This document shows, one piece after another, positions 25,501 through 32,709 of a DNA stretch of 64,000 nt. The notes under the pieces are model-generated. The model was not told the origin of the DNA and searched no databases. It saw only the letters and a list, made by a program, of their open reading frames with translations. Location: assembly GCF_050587365.1 (NCBI RefSeq), contig NZ_JBOBFV010000002.1, positions 992,001 through 1,056,000 on the forward strand, written 5' to 3'. This stretch comes from Plantibacter auratus. GTDB taxonomy: Bacteria; Actinomycetota; Actinomycetes; Actinomycetales; Microbacteriaceae. Each line of letters begins with the position of its first letter. Position 1 is the stretch's first letter. The position numbers were made by a program, and so were the translations under genes.

Positions 25501-26172
25501 GACCTGCCGAACGGCGTCACGGCGTCGGTCGGCGGCGTCGCGCAGGACCAGGAGGAGTCGTTCGCGCAGCTCGGCCTCGCGATGCTCATCGCGATCGTGC
25601 TCGTCTTCATCGTCATGGTGGCGACGTTCCGGAGCCTCTTGCAGCCGCTCATCCTGCTGGTCTCCGTGCCCTTCGCGGCGACCGGCGCGATCGCGGCTCT
25701 GCTCATCACGGGGACCCCGCTCGGTATCCCGTCGATGATCGGCCTCCTCATGCTCATCGGCATCGTCGTCACGAACGCGATCGTCCTCATCGACCTGGTC
25801 AACTCGTACCGGGCTCGGGGCGACGGCATCGACGACGCGGTCCTGCACGGGGCCCGACTCCGTCTGCGACCGATCATCATGACCGCCTGCGCGACCATCT
25901 TCGCGCTCGTGCCGATGTCGCTCGGCCTCACCGGCGGCGGGGTGTTCATCTCGCAGTCGCTCGCGATCGTCGTGATCGGCGGCCTGGTGTCGTCGACGCT
26001 CCTGACGCTCATCCTCGTGCCGGTGCTGTACCTGCTCCTGGAGCGCCGGACCGAGCGCCGTCTGGCGAAGCGCGAGCGGAAGCGCACGGCGAAGGCCGCG
26101 CAGCGCGAGGCCGAGGAGCACGACGAGCAGACCGATGAGGACCTCGACGCGATCCTCACCACGGATCGCTGA
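22576..26172 (+). CDS. RND superfamily efflux permease (AcrB/HAE1-like) with helical hairpin insert
   Basis: This 1198-residue protein has the AcrB layout: segment 1 near residues 10-28, a large extracytoplasmic loop, six segments from about 330, a second loop and six more. It shows TVAVGRVVDDSIVVIENIKRR, with the DD proton-relay residues of segment 4, and GIVVTNAIVLIDLVNSYRARG in the second half. Residues 777-921 form an extra antiparallel hairpin: two Ala/Gln/Glu-rich helices of about 64 and 70 residues joined by a Pro-rich turn (PVEVPPVTPTTP). Repeated PLPVSA and PIPVSA motifs flank it. No adaptor or outer-membrane gene is nearby. Start at ATG 22576. Confidence 0.88.
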   Translation: MSFLTRLSLANRLIVGLITAAIVAFGLFAVGSLKQELLPSVQQPGAVVAATYPGASPSSVEREVTKPVEQAVQGVKGVTGVTSTSVSGSTSVQVSWDFGQDDEKIVGDIRSALAGLKSTLPNDTSTEVYAGGSEDIPVLQLAVASEDESGEFAGKVESTVLPALRGIAGVRQVDLAGENATQLVITMRPADLAAKKVTAEEVMAAVQASGVITAAGTSVDAGKELSIEVGSPVGSLAEVQALPIQHEDGPFALSAVADVELVPAAETSIARADGLPSLSLTILKDPSANAVQLAHTIRDALPGLEQELGSGAAFTVVFDQSPMVEQSIHDLSVEGGLGLLFAIIVILVFLLSIRSTIITAVSIPLSLLIAMIGLWIGDYSLNIFTLAALTVAVGRVVDDSIVVIENIKRRHTGRAMTTTSVVEAVREVAGAVTASTITTVAVFLPVAFVGGTVGELFRPFAVTVSVALIASLVVSLTIVPVLAYWFMRGSSAPAAGKATEDAATEDASVVEDESEAYSKLQRAYLPVLRTALKRPVVTLLVAAVVFAGTIVSAGFLKTDYLGDIGGENTVTVTQELPEGTSLDVTSDAAAAVEAVLAKTAGVSGYLTTVGGNGSSNTAQISVTVGEESSREGVADTIRKAVAKLDDVGKVTVGDAAGGFTGGGGGMEVTLQGEDPVALATAAAAVQDMLGGTDGLRDATSDLADEQGLLKVNVDRAAAARYGFTQEQVGQAIASALRGTPMGSVILEGSSRDIIVRSQRVGTTPAEIAALPLPVSALQQAAAQKAATDALTAEQDEATQRAKDEAASQAATQRSELQEARSTAASQLDALRAQLSALQAAPVEVPPVTPTTPEEEAARQAYEARAAQLAGLSDAISQLQGSITTIDEQLTAMRDAESEAAEQQAEADRLTQAQKDLANVSAVPIPVSAVAQVAEERAASAITRIDGVRTVTVSATPTGDDLSATTLAVREGLDGLDLPNGVTASVGGVAQDQEESFAQLGLAMLIAIVLVFIVMVATFRSLLQPLILLVSVPFAATGAIAALLITGTPLGIPSMIGLLMLIGIVVTNAIVLIDLVNSYRARGDGIDDAVLHGARLRLRPIIMTACATIFALVPMSLGLTGGGVFISQSLAIVVIGGLVSSTLLTLILVPVLYLLLERRTERRLAKRERKRTAKAAQREAEEHDEQTDEDLDAILTTDR

Positions 26173-26227
26173 CGGCGGCTGCAGGGTGGGCGGCTCGGCC
26201 CACCCCGCAGCTGGCACACTGGTGGGC

Positions 26228-27760
26228 GTGGACCAGCGACTGATCGACCTCCTCCGTTCCGACCTCGACGCGGCCGGGTACACGGTGGAACGGGTGCGCG
26301 GCCTCTGGGGTGAGACGGCCGAGGCCGCCCTGCACCGTTCCAACCGGGTCGTGGCGATCCGCTCACTCGACGAACGCCGCCGGACCGCGGGGGTGGAACC
26401 GATCGCGACGCTGGCGACGCTCTTCGTGCTCGGTGTCGCCGTGGAGGCCGATGACGCGACGCGGGCACTGCCGTCGCTCGGTCTCGACGGCGCGGTGGCG
26501 CTCGGTCTCGTCGGCCTGAGCGACGACGGATCCGTCGCCCCGGCCATCGATCTGCGGCCGTACGCCTGGGTCGACGCCAACGGGAGCGGTGCCTGGTGGA
26601 TCGCCTCCGATCTCGGCGAACTCGCGCTGGGTCACGAGCTCGGCGAGGAGCACGTCCTCGGGGTCGGCGGCGCGTCGATGACCCTGAGCGGCATCATCCT
26701 CCCTGAGCGGATCGGAACGGCACTCGACCTCGGGACCGGGTGCGGCATCCAGGCGCTCCACCTGTCGCGGATCGCGGATCACGTGGTCGCGACGGACATC
26801 TCCGAACGAGCCCTCGAGCTCGCCGCACTCAACGCGCGCCTGAACGGCATCGACTCGATCGAATTCCGCCACGGCAGCATGTTCGAACCCGTCGCCGGTG
26901 AACGGTTCGACCGCATCGTCTCCAACCCGCCGTTCGTCATCACCCCGCGTGCCGAGGGCGTGCCGAGCTACGAGTACCGCGACGGCGGTCTCGTCGGCGA
27001 TGCGCTCGTCGAGTCCGTGTTCCTCGAGGTCGCCCGGCATCTGACGCCCGGCGGGGTCGCGCAGTTCCTCGGGAACTGGGAGTACCGAGACGGCGCCGAC
27101 GGGCTCGACCGCGTGGCCGGGTGGGTGGAGCGCAGCCCGGAACCGGTCGACGCCTGGGTCATCGAGCGCGAGGTGCAGGATCCGGCCGAATACGCGGAGA
27201 CCTGGATCCGCGACGGTGGAACACGGCTCGGGACGCCGGAGTTCGAGCGCCTCGCGGGAGCCTGGCTCGACGACTTCGCGGCTCGGGCCGTGACCGGCGT
27301 CGGTTTCGGGTACGTGCTGCTCCGTCGATCGGACCCGTCCACTCCGCTGCGCCGCTACGAGCGGCTGCACGGGCAGGCGGGCTCGAACTCCGCCGGGCTG
27401 GGTGCGCACCTCGCCGTGTGTCTCCTCACTCACGACTGGCAGGTGGCGCTCGACGACGACCAGCTGCTCGGTGAACGCGTCATCCTCGCGGGCGATGTCA
27501 CCGAGGAGCGCCACTACTGGCCCGGGGACGAGGACCCGACGGCGATGACGCTGCGGCAGGGTGGCGGCTTGGCTCGCTCGGTGGGCATCGACACGGGCCT
27601 GGCGGGGCTCGTCGGGGCCTGCGACGGCGAGTTGACTCTGGGAGCCATCATCGACGCGATCGCCCAGCTCGTCGAGGTCGATGCGGCGGAACTCCGCGCC
27701 GAACTCATCCCCCGGGTCCGCGCCCTGCTGGACGACGGCATCCTCCTGCCGAGCTCCTGA
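26228..27760 (+). CDS. Class I SAM-dependent methyltransferase (DUF7059/small MTase/DUF7782 type)
   Basis: This 510-residue protein has an N-terminal helical domain (about 1-130). A methyltransferase core follows with LDLGTGCGIQALHLSR at about 160-175 and SNPPFVITP near 235, the NPPF motif of enzymes that methylate amide or amino nitrogens (PrmC/RlmG-like). A C-terminal domain of about 150 residues ends it. The target (rRNA or protein) is not predictable. GTG at 26228 is used; GTG at 26222 is equally possible. Actinobacterial homologues share this three-part layout. Confidence 0.82.
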   Translation: MDQRLIDLLRSDLDAAGYTVERVRGLWGETAEAALHRSNRVVAIRSLDERRRTAGVEPIATLATLFVLGVAVEADDATRALPSLGLDGAVALGLVGLSDDGSVAPAIDLRPYAWVDANGSGAWWIASDLGELALGHELGEEHVLGVGGASMTLSGIILPERIGTALDLGTGCGIQALHLSRIADHVVATDISERALELAALNARLNGIDSIEFRHGSMFEPVAGERFDRIVSNPPFVITPRAEGVPSYEYRDGGLVGDALVESVFLEVARHLTPGGVAQFLGNWEYRDGADGLDRVAGWVERSPEPVDAWVIEREVQDPAEYAETWIRDGGTRLGTPEFERLAGAWLDDFAARAVTGVGFGYVLLRRSDPSTPLRRYERLHGQAGSNSAGLGAHLAVCLLTHDWQVALDDDQLLGERVILAGDVTEERHYWPGDEDPTAMTLRQGGGLARSVGIDTGLAGLVGACDGELTLGAIIDAIAQLVEVDAAELRAELIPRVRALLDDGILLPSS

Positions 27761-27780
27761 GGTGTTCAGGCACGCTGGCC

Positions 27781-27948
27781 CTACTCGTCGTGGAACCGTG
27801 CCTGGGCGATGAGGACGCCGTCGTCCGTGATGCGGGAGACCAGTCGATGCTCCACAGCACCGACAGGGTGCCGGTTCGGGCGGTCTTCCAGGTGATGGCG
27901 ATAGTCTGCCGTGTCGGACCGACCGACGCCGCCGACGAAAGCGACCAC
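27781..27948 (-). CDS. Possible small protein of about 55 residues
   Basis: A short minus-strand frame ends in VEHRLVSRITDDGVLIAQARFHDE and reads like a protein C-terminus. It fills the 193-base gap between the methyltransferase and the DnaJ-like gene. GTG at 27948 and ATG at 27969 are both possible starts. No family is recognised and it may be chance. Confidence 0.25.
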   Translation of the reverse strand: MVAFVGGVGRSDTADYRHHLEDRPNRHPVGAVEHRLVSRITDDGVLIAQARFHDE

Positions 27949-27953
27949 CCTCC

Positions 27954-28898
27954 ATGCCGGAGAGCCCACTCTCAGCCAGCCCGTACGAGGTGCTCGGCGT
28001 GAGCACGACGGCGACGCAGGACGAGCTCCGGAGGGCCTACCGACGGCTCATGCGCGAGACCCACCCCGACCTCGGCGGAAGCGCGCGGCAGTTCAACGCC
28101 GTCCAGCTCGCCTGGGAGCGCGTCGGAACCGAGCAGGACCGGGCCGCCTACGACCGCGGGCGCAACGTTCCGTCCTCCGACGCGGGCGACGACGACGCTC
28201 CGACCTGGTCGGCGTCGACCACTGGTCGGTCGGGTACGCAGCGCGCCGACTCACGCCCTCGCGCTCGTGCCTACGGACACCCCGGCGGAGACTCGCGGGA
28301 GGCCTACCTCGGGCTCATCCGGGAGTGGGTCGGCCGAGGTGTCCCACTCGACGACCCCTACGACCCGAAGCTCGTCCGCTCGGCTCCGCGCGAGATCCGG
28401 CACCAGTTGGCCAACGCGCTCGCCGAGGAGCAGACGGCGCGCACCGTGGCGACGCTCGGCATCGGATACACGGTCTGGCACGACGTCCTGGCGCCGGGCG
28501 AGGCGAAGCTCGACCACGTCGTCCTCGGCCCGACCGGCCTCTTCGCGGTCAAGTCGGAGGACTGGGGTGGGCCGGTCCGGGTGCACCGTGGAGAGGTCGT
28601 CGGGGAGACACTCGATCCTCGCGAGGAGCCCGTCCGGTCGATCGTGCGCTCGGCTCGGACCGTCGCGAAGGCGGCGCGGGTGAAGTTCACGGCTTCCGTC
28701 ATCGTCGTGCCGGACGGCGCCACCCCGGAGTCGGTGGAGTTCATCGGTCGCAAGCATCCGGTGACGGTCCTCGTCGAGCGCTCCCGCCTGGCCGACCTCC
28801 TCCGCACCGGTCTCCCGGGCGTCGACCGCATGGGCGGCAACCAGCTGTTCGACATCCGCACGCGTCTGCAGCAGACCATCCGCTTCGTCGGCCTCTGA
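27954..28898 (+). CDS. J-domain protein with C-terminal NERD-like domain
   Basis: This 314-residue protein begins with a J domain (SPYEVLGVSTTATQDELRRAYRRLMRETHPDLGGS, with the HPD motif that stimulates Hsp70 ATPase). A low-complexity linker (about 70-110) follows. A nuclease-related (NERD) domain starts at about 165: EAKLDHVVLGPTGLFAVKSEDWGG. In typical NERD proteins the strand after GPxG carries (D/E)-x-K; here it reads K-S-E, so nuclease activity is doubtful. Start ATG 27954. It could deliver Hsp70 to a DNA- or NERD-bound client, which is inference. Confidence 0.8.
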   Translation: MPESPLSASPYEVLGVSTTATQDELRRAYRRLMRETHPDLGGSARQFNAVQLAWERVGTEQDRAAYDRGRNVPSSDAGDDDAPTWSASTTGRSGTQRADSRPRARAYGHPGGDSREAYLGLIREWVGRGVPLDDPYDPKLVRSAPREIRHQLANALAEEQTARTVATLGIGYTVWHDVLAPGEAKLDHVVLGPTGLFAVKSEDWGGPVRVHRGEVVGETLDPREEPVRSIVRSARTVAKAARVKFTASVIVVPDGATPESVEFIGRKHPVTVLVERSRLADLLRTGLPGVDRMGGNQLFDIRTRLQQTIRFVGL

Positions 28899-28986
28899 CA
28901 CGCTCCCTGACACGGCACGGGAGGAATCCCCTCCCGCCCCACTCGGGGACCTTGTGCCGTCGTGCTCCGGGCCCCAGCATCAGGGC

Positions 28987-29928
28987 ATGACTTCTCCCGC
29001 AGGCTGGTATCCCGATCCCGAGCAGCCCGGCCGGCAACGATGGTGGACCGGAGTCGGCTGGGGTGGGCAACGCATGCCGGCGGCCGTGCCCGCTCCCCCG
29101 GTCGCCGTCCCTGCTGCTGCTGCCGGGGCCACGCGAACGCGCCGCCTCGGACCACTCCACATCGTCCTGCTCAGCCTGGTCGGAGCACTGTTGCTCGTCA
29201 GCGCCGTCGGTGGCGCGTTCTGGGCGATGCTCGCACTCGTCGCCATCGTTGCCGTGGTCATCGGCGTGGTCGCGCTCGTCCGTGGTCGCGTCTCCTCCCT
29301 CGGGATCCGCAACCGCGGGATCGCGGCCGCCGTGATCGGTGCCGCCCTGTGCCTGGTCGTCGTGGGCGGAAGCGCCAACGCGGCCATCCACCCGGTCGGG
29401 CCCCGTCCGGCGGCGCTGTTGTCGGCTCCGGAGGGGACGTCCGTCGCCAAGCCGAGCGCCACGCCGACCCCCACCCCGACCGAGGTCGTCACCGAGGTGA
29501 CCGAGGTGGTGGAGATCCCGTTCGCGGTGACCGAGGTGCAGGACCCGAACATCGACGTCGGTCAGGTCGTCGTGACGACGACGGGCGTCCCCGGGCAGCA
29601 GACGAACACCTACCGCGTCACCACGCGAGCCGGGGTCGAGATCGCTCGAGAGCTCGTCGCACAGCTCGTGTCGGTCCAACCGGTCGCGCAGGTGACGTCC
29701 GTCGGGACGCGGCAACCCGCTCCGCCGCCTCCCGCTCCCGTCGCCGATCCGGCCAGTGGAGGGTGTGACCCGAACTACGAGGGGCAGTGCGTTCCGATCG
29801 CCAGCGACGTCGACTGCGCCGGGGGAAGCGGCAACGGACCGGCGTACACGCCCGGCCCGGTGTACGTCGTCGGGAGCGACGTCTACGACCTCGATCGGGA
29901 TGGTGACGGTATCGCCTGCGACGCCTGA
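28987..29928 (+). CDS. DUF2510 / G5 / Excalibur-domain membrane protein
   Basis: This 313-residue protein has a cytosolic DUF2510 motif (PAGWYPDPEQPGRQRWWTG, residues 4-22), three hydrophobic segments (about 55-125), and an extracellular Thr/Pro linker. A G5-like domain (EVTEVVEIPFAVTEVQDPN ... TNTYRVTTRAGVE) follows, and a C-terminal Excalibur calcium-binding motif (YDLDRDGDGIACDA) ends it. This combination is typical of actinobacterial surface proteins linked to peptidoglycan binding. ATG at 28987 is chosen because it starts the DUF2510 unit. Confidence 0.85.
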   Translation: MTSPAGWYPDPEQPGRQRWWTGVGWGGQRMPAAVPAPPVAVPAAAAGATRTRRLGPLHIVLLSLVGALLLVSAVGGAFWAMLALVAIVAVVIGVVALVRGRVSSLGIRNRGIAAAVIGAALCLVVVGGSANAAIHPVGPRPAALLSAPEGTSVAKPSATPTPTPTEVVTEVTEVVEIPFAVTEVQDPNIDVGQVVVTTTGVPGQQTNTYRVTTRAGVEIARELVAQLVSVQPVAQVTSVGTRQPAPPPPAPVADPASGGCDPNYEGQCVPIASDVDCAGGSGNGPAYTPGPVYVVGSDVYDLDRDGDGIACDA

Positions 29929-30037
29929 GCAACCCCGTTCGCGTTCGGCGGAAGTCCGGGTCCGAGATGTGGAGCCGAGCGTATCGTCGCTGGCGAGGCG
30001 CTGGACGGTGCCTCGACGCTGACGGATTGGAGCGACG

Positions 30038-30589
30038 ATGAGCGCAGCACTCAACGGCAAGCAGGTGGCCTTCCTGCTCACGGACGGCTACGAGGACAGT
30101 GAACTGACGAGCCCCTGGGAGGCGGTCACCGGAGCCGGAGCGACCGCCCGACTGGTGTCTCCCGCCACCCAGGACGTGACCGGCAAGAACGGACACGTCC
30201 AGCCCGTCGACGTCGCGGTCGCCGAGGCCTCCTCCGACGATTACCACGCACTCGTGCTGCCGGGCGGCGTCGTCAACGCGGACGACCTCCGCGTGGACGA
30301 GTCCTCGATCGCCTTCGCGAAGGCGTTCTTCGAGCAGGGCAAGCCGGTCGGGGTCATCTGCCATGGCGCATGGATCCTCATCGAGGCGGACGTCGTCCGC
30401 GGTCGTGAGCTCACGAGCTACCCGAGCCTCAAGACGGATCTGCGGAACGCGGGCGCGTCCTGGGTGGACGAGGAGGTCGTCGTCGACCAGGGCCTCGTGT
30501 CGAGCCGGACGCCTGATGACCTCCCGGCCTTCAACGCGAAGCTCGTGGAGGAGATCGGTGAGGGCGAGCACGAGGGTCAGCACGCCTGA
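30038..30589 (+). CDS. DJ-1/PfpI family protein (type 1 glutamine amidotransferase-like)
   Basis: This 183-residue cytosolic protein has the PfpI nucleophile elbow GVICHGAWIL, with Cys at residue 108, and the acidic partner in DGYEDSEL (residues 16-23). The family includes proteases, deglycase-like and general stress proteins such as YhbO. Length and motifs are complete. Just downstream are a strong hairpin and a minus-strand mini-gene. The exact activity cannot be assigned. Confidence 0.88.
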   Translation: MSAALNGKQVAFLLTDGYEDSELTSPWEAVTGAGATARLVSPATQDVTGKNGHVQPVDVAVAEASSDDYHALVLPGGVVNADDLRVDESSIAFAKAFFEQGKPVGVICHGAWILIEADVVRGRELTSYPSLKTDLRNAGASWVDEEVVVDQGLVSSRTPDDLPAFNAKLVEEIGEGEHEGQHA

Positions 30590-30610
30590 CTCCGGTCGCA
30601 ACGCGACGCA

Positions 30611-30642
30611 CGAACGCCCGGTCCTGGTGGACCGGGCGTTCG
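30611..30642. terminator. Bidirectional terminator, perfect 14-bp stem
   Basis: CGAACGCCCGGTCC and GGACCGGGCGTTCG pair perfectly around a TGGT loop. The hairpin ends the PfpI gene on one side and the 18-residue mini-gene on the other. Its outer 10 bases recur in the hairpin at 30834-30868. Confidence 0.8.
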
Positions 30643-30652
30643 TCCGTGCGGG

Positions 30653-30709
30653 TCAGGCCCAGCCGCAGATCGCGCGGAGCAGCTCGAGCAACTTTCGATA
30701 GAAGTCCAT
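30653..30709 (-). CDS. 18-residue mini-protein with strong ribosome binding site
   Basis: The minus strand reads MDFYRKLLELLRAICGWA and stop. AAAGGAGGT, a near-perfect Shine-Dalgarno sequence, lies 6 bases before the ATG, and a perfect 14-bp hairpin follows the stop. The peptide would form a short cationic amphipathic helix with one Cys and one Trp. Possible roles are a leader (attenuation) peptide, a membrane-active peptide or a toxin; the sequence does not decide. Upstream, TCTGATG and CGTCAGA form a 7-bp imperfect inverted repeat that may be an operator. Confidence 0.65.
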   Translation of the reverse strand: MDFYRKLLELLRAICGWA

Positions 30710-30833
30710 GAGACCACCTCCTTTCATATCAGCTTCTGACGTCAAACATCAGACATCCTGACAGGGCACAGGAGGTCGCACAGTCCCCTCAATGGCGGAC
30801 ACCCCGCGGTCGCCGGCCTTCCTCCGACACGCA

Positions 30834-30868
30834 CGAACGCCCGACCCCTTGGAGGGGCCGGGCGTTCG
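30834..30868 (-). terminator. Terminator of the GlsB/YeaQ-type gene
   Basis: CGAACGCCCG and CGGGCGTTCG, extended by CCCCT/AGGGG across one mismatch, form a strong hairpin 20 bases after the stop codon of the minus-strand gene. Confidence 0.75.
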
Positions 30869-30888
30869 AGTGCTGTGTGGAGGCGCGC

Positions 30889-31152
30889 TTACGCCTTCTT
30901 GTTGCGGGTCAGTGCGCCGTAGATGAGGAGCACGACGATGGATCCGCCGATGGCGAGGAGCCAGGTCTGCAGCGAGAAGAACTCCTGCAGGTTCGCGCCG
31001 AAGAGGATGCCGCCGAGCCAGCCGCCGAGCAGTGCTCCGACGACGCCGAGCAGCAGCGTGATCAACCAGCCGCCGCCCTGACGGCCCGGAAGGATCGCCT
31101 TGGCGAGGGCGCCGGCGATGAGGCCGAGCAGCAGGAAGCCGAGAAAACTCAT
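30889..31152 (-). CDS. GlsB/YeaQ/YmgE family stress-response membrane protein
   Basis: This 87-residue protein has three hydrophobic segments rich in Gly (FLLLGLIAGALAKAILPG, GGWLITLLLGVVGALLGGWLGGILFG, WLLAIGGSIVVLLIYG). It matches the transglycosylase-associated small membrane protein family. The proteins are often stress-induced; the biochemical role is unknown. GGAG lies 5 bases before the ATG. It neighbours the CsbD-type gene, another general stress protein. Confidence 0.9.
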   Translation of the reverse strand: MSFLGFLLLGLIAGALAKAILPGRQGGGWLITLLLGVVGALLGGWLGGILFGANLQEFFSLQTWLLAIGGSIVVLLIYGALTRNKKA

Positions 31153-31177
31153 GATGTCTCCAAATGTGATTGCCGGA

Positions 31178-31197
31178 TCGAACGGGGTGCCGTTCGA
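31178..31197. repeat. 8-bp inverted repeat upstream of the GlsB/YeaQ-type gene
   Basis: TCGAACGG and CCGTTCGA surround a GGTG centre in the leader of the GlsB-type gene. This is an operator or leader hairpin candidate. Confidence 0.4.
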
Positions 31198-31207
31198 CCG
31201 TGTTACC

Positions 31208-31229
31208 GCCCCCGCCGGTGGGCGGGGGC
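31208..31229 (-). terminator. Terminator of the CsbD-type gene
   Basis: GCCCCCGCC and GGCGGGGGC pair perfectly around GGTG, 20 bases after the stop of the minus-strand CsbD-type gene. Confidence 0.7.
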
Positions 31230-31248
31230 AGCCACTGTATCGCGAGGA

Positions 31249-31422
31249 CTAGTGCTTGAACGCGTCCTTGACATTCTCGCCGGCCTTCTTGGCGTCGGCC
31301 TTCGTCTGGTCGGCCTTACCCTCTGCGACCTTGCTGTCGTCGCCGGTGACCTTGCCCAGGGCTTCCTTCGCCTTGCCCGCGAGGTCCTCAGCGGCGTTCT
31401 GGATCTTGTCCGATGCACTCAT
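31249..31422 (-). CDS. CsbD family stress protein
   Basis: This 57-residue hydrophilic protein reads MSASDKIQNAAEDLAGKAKE and continues with GDDSKVAEGKADQTKADAKK, the repetitive Ala/Lys/Asp pattern of CsbD. In Bacillus the family belongs to the general stress regulon; the function is unknown. ATG at 31422 has GAAGGAG 6 bases upstream. A longer in-frame reading to 31629 has no start signal. Confidence 0.92.
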   Translation of the reverse strand: MSASDKIQNAAEDLAGKAKEALGKVTGDDSKVAEGKADQTKADAKKAGENVKDAFKH

Positions 31423-31616
31423 GGCGTTCTCCTTCGTCTGCGTTGGAAACCGGTGATGATGTCCGGTCATCGGGTAAGACGCAGCTCGGCGGGCATTCGT
31501 CACGAAATCCGTCGAAAAACTTCCGGGACGCCGCCGGTGTCCGATCGAATGCGAGACTGGAGGTTCGTGTTCCGCCAGGCAGCGCCGCCGTCCAGACCCG
31601 CCGGGAGGTGAATCGC

Positions 31617-32699
31617 TTGAGGACAGCACCCCCTCGCTCGGGCTTCGCGCGCTTCCTGCGTGTCGTCCGCAACACGATGTTCTGGATCATCGGCGTGATC
31701 CTCGCCATCGCGTTGGTGATCTTCGTCTGGTTGCAGCTGACCCCGTGGCCGGGCTCGATGGTCATCCGTATGGCATTCGACGAGCGGGCGAAGGTCGTGC
31801 AATCCGACCTCGTGAAGTACGTCCCCGACGGTGTCGACGTCCGACAGGACATCCCGTACCGCTCCGGCGACGCGGACGCGCTGCTCGACGTCTACACGCC
31901 CGACGGGGTGCGCGGCAGTGGTGCCGCCCTCCCGACGATCGTGTGGGTGCACGGTGGAGCGTGGATCTCCGGTAGCAAGGAACTCATCTCCAACTACATG
32001 CGCGTGCTGGCCGGCGAGGGGTACACGGCGATCGCGGTCGAATACACGATCGCGCCCGAGGGTCAGTACCCGTTGCCCATCGAGCAGGTCGCCGACTCGC
32101 TCGGCTACCTCGACGCCAACGCTCGCGCGCTCAACGTGGATTCGTCCAAGCTCATCCTCGCCGGCGACTCCGCCGGTGCCCAGATCGCCGCCCAGGTCGC
32201 GAACGTGGTCACGAGCTCCGAGTACGCCAGCTCGATCAAGGTCGAATCGCCGATCGAACCGGAGCAGCTCGCCGGGGTGGTCCTCGCCTGCGGGGCCTAC
32301 GACCTCAGCCTGGTCAACGCCGAAGGCAGCTTCGGGTGGTTCCTCGACACGGTGCTGTGGTCGTACTTCGGAGCGCGCGACTACAAGACCCGGCCGGAGG
32401 TGGCGTCCGCGTCCGTCGTCGACTATCTGACGGCGAAGTATCCACCGACGTACATCACGGTCGGCAACTGGGATCCGCTCTACCCGCAGTCGGTCGAGTT
32501 CAAGGCGAAGCTCCAGGGCCTCGGTGTGGACGTGCAATCGATGATCTTCAACCCGGACTTCCGGCCAGGGCTCGAGCACGAGTACCAGTTCCTGCTCAAC
32601 GACCAGGGCCGGTTCAACCTCCAGCGCATGGACGCCTTCATCGACGGCATCACCGACACGAGCCTGCCGTTCGGGCAGCAGGGTCCGCCCGTCCGCTGA
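31617..32699 (+). CDS. Membrane-anchored alpha/beta hydrolase (esterase/lipase, HSL-like)
   Basis: This 360-residue protein has an N-terminal membrane anchor (TMFWIIGVILAIALVIFVWLQL, about 18-39). The hydrolase domain carries the oxyanion-hole motif VHGGAWISGSK (near 115) and the nucleophile elbow LAGDSAGAQIAAQ (near 185). The late His is likely in GLEHEYQFLL. The TTG at 31617 is preferred because GGGAGGTG lies 6 bases upstream. The substrate is unknown. Convergent with the DUF3320-like gene. Confidence 0.85.
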   Translation: MRTAPPRSGFARFLRVVRNTMFWIIGVILAIALVIFVWLQLTPWPGSMVIRMAFDERAKVVQSDLVKYVPDGVDVRQDIPYRSGDADALLDVYTPDGVRGSGAALPTIVWVHGGAWISGSKELISNYMRVLAGEGYTAIAVEYTIAPEGQYPLPIEQVADSLGYLDANARALNVDSSKLILAGDSAGAQIAAQVANVVTSSEYASSIKVESPIEPEQLAGVVLACGAYDLSLVNAEGSFGWFLDTVLWSYFGARDYKTRPEVASASVVDYLTAKYPPTYITVGNWDPLYPQSVEFKAKLQGLGVDVQSMIFNPDFRPGLEHEYQFLLNDQGRFNLQRMDAFIDGITDTSLPFGQQGPPVR

Positions 32700-32709
32700 A
32701 CGACCCGCT

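Noticed and set aside
30730..30833. Further small genes in the gap between the mini-gene and the GlsB-type gene
   Set aside because: No frame with a start, ribosome binding site and reasonable length was found.
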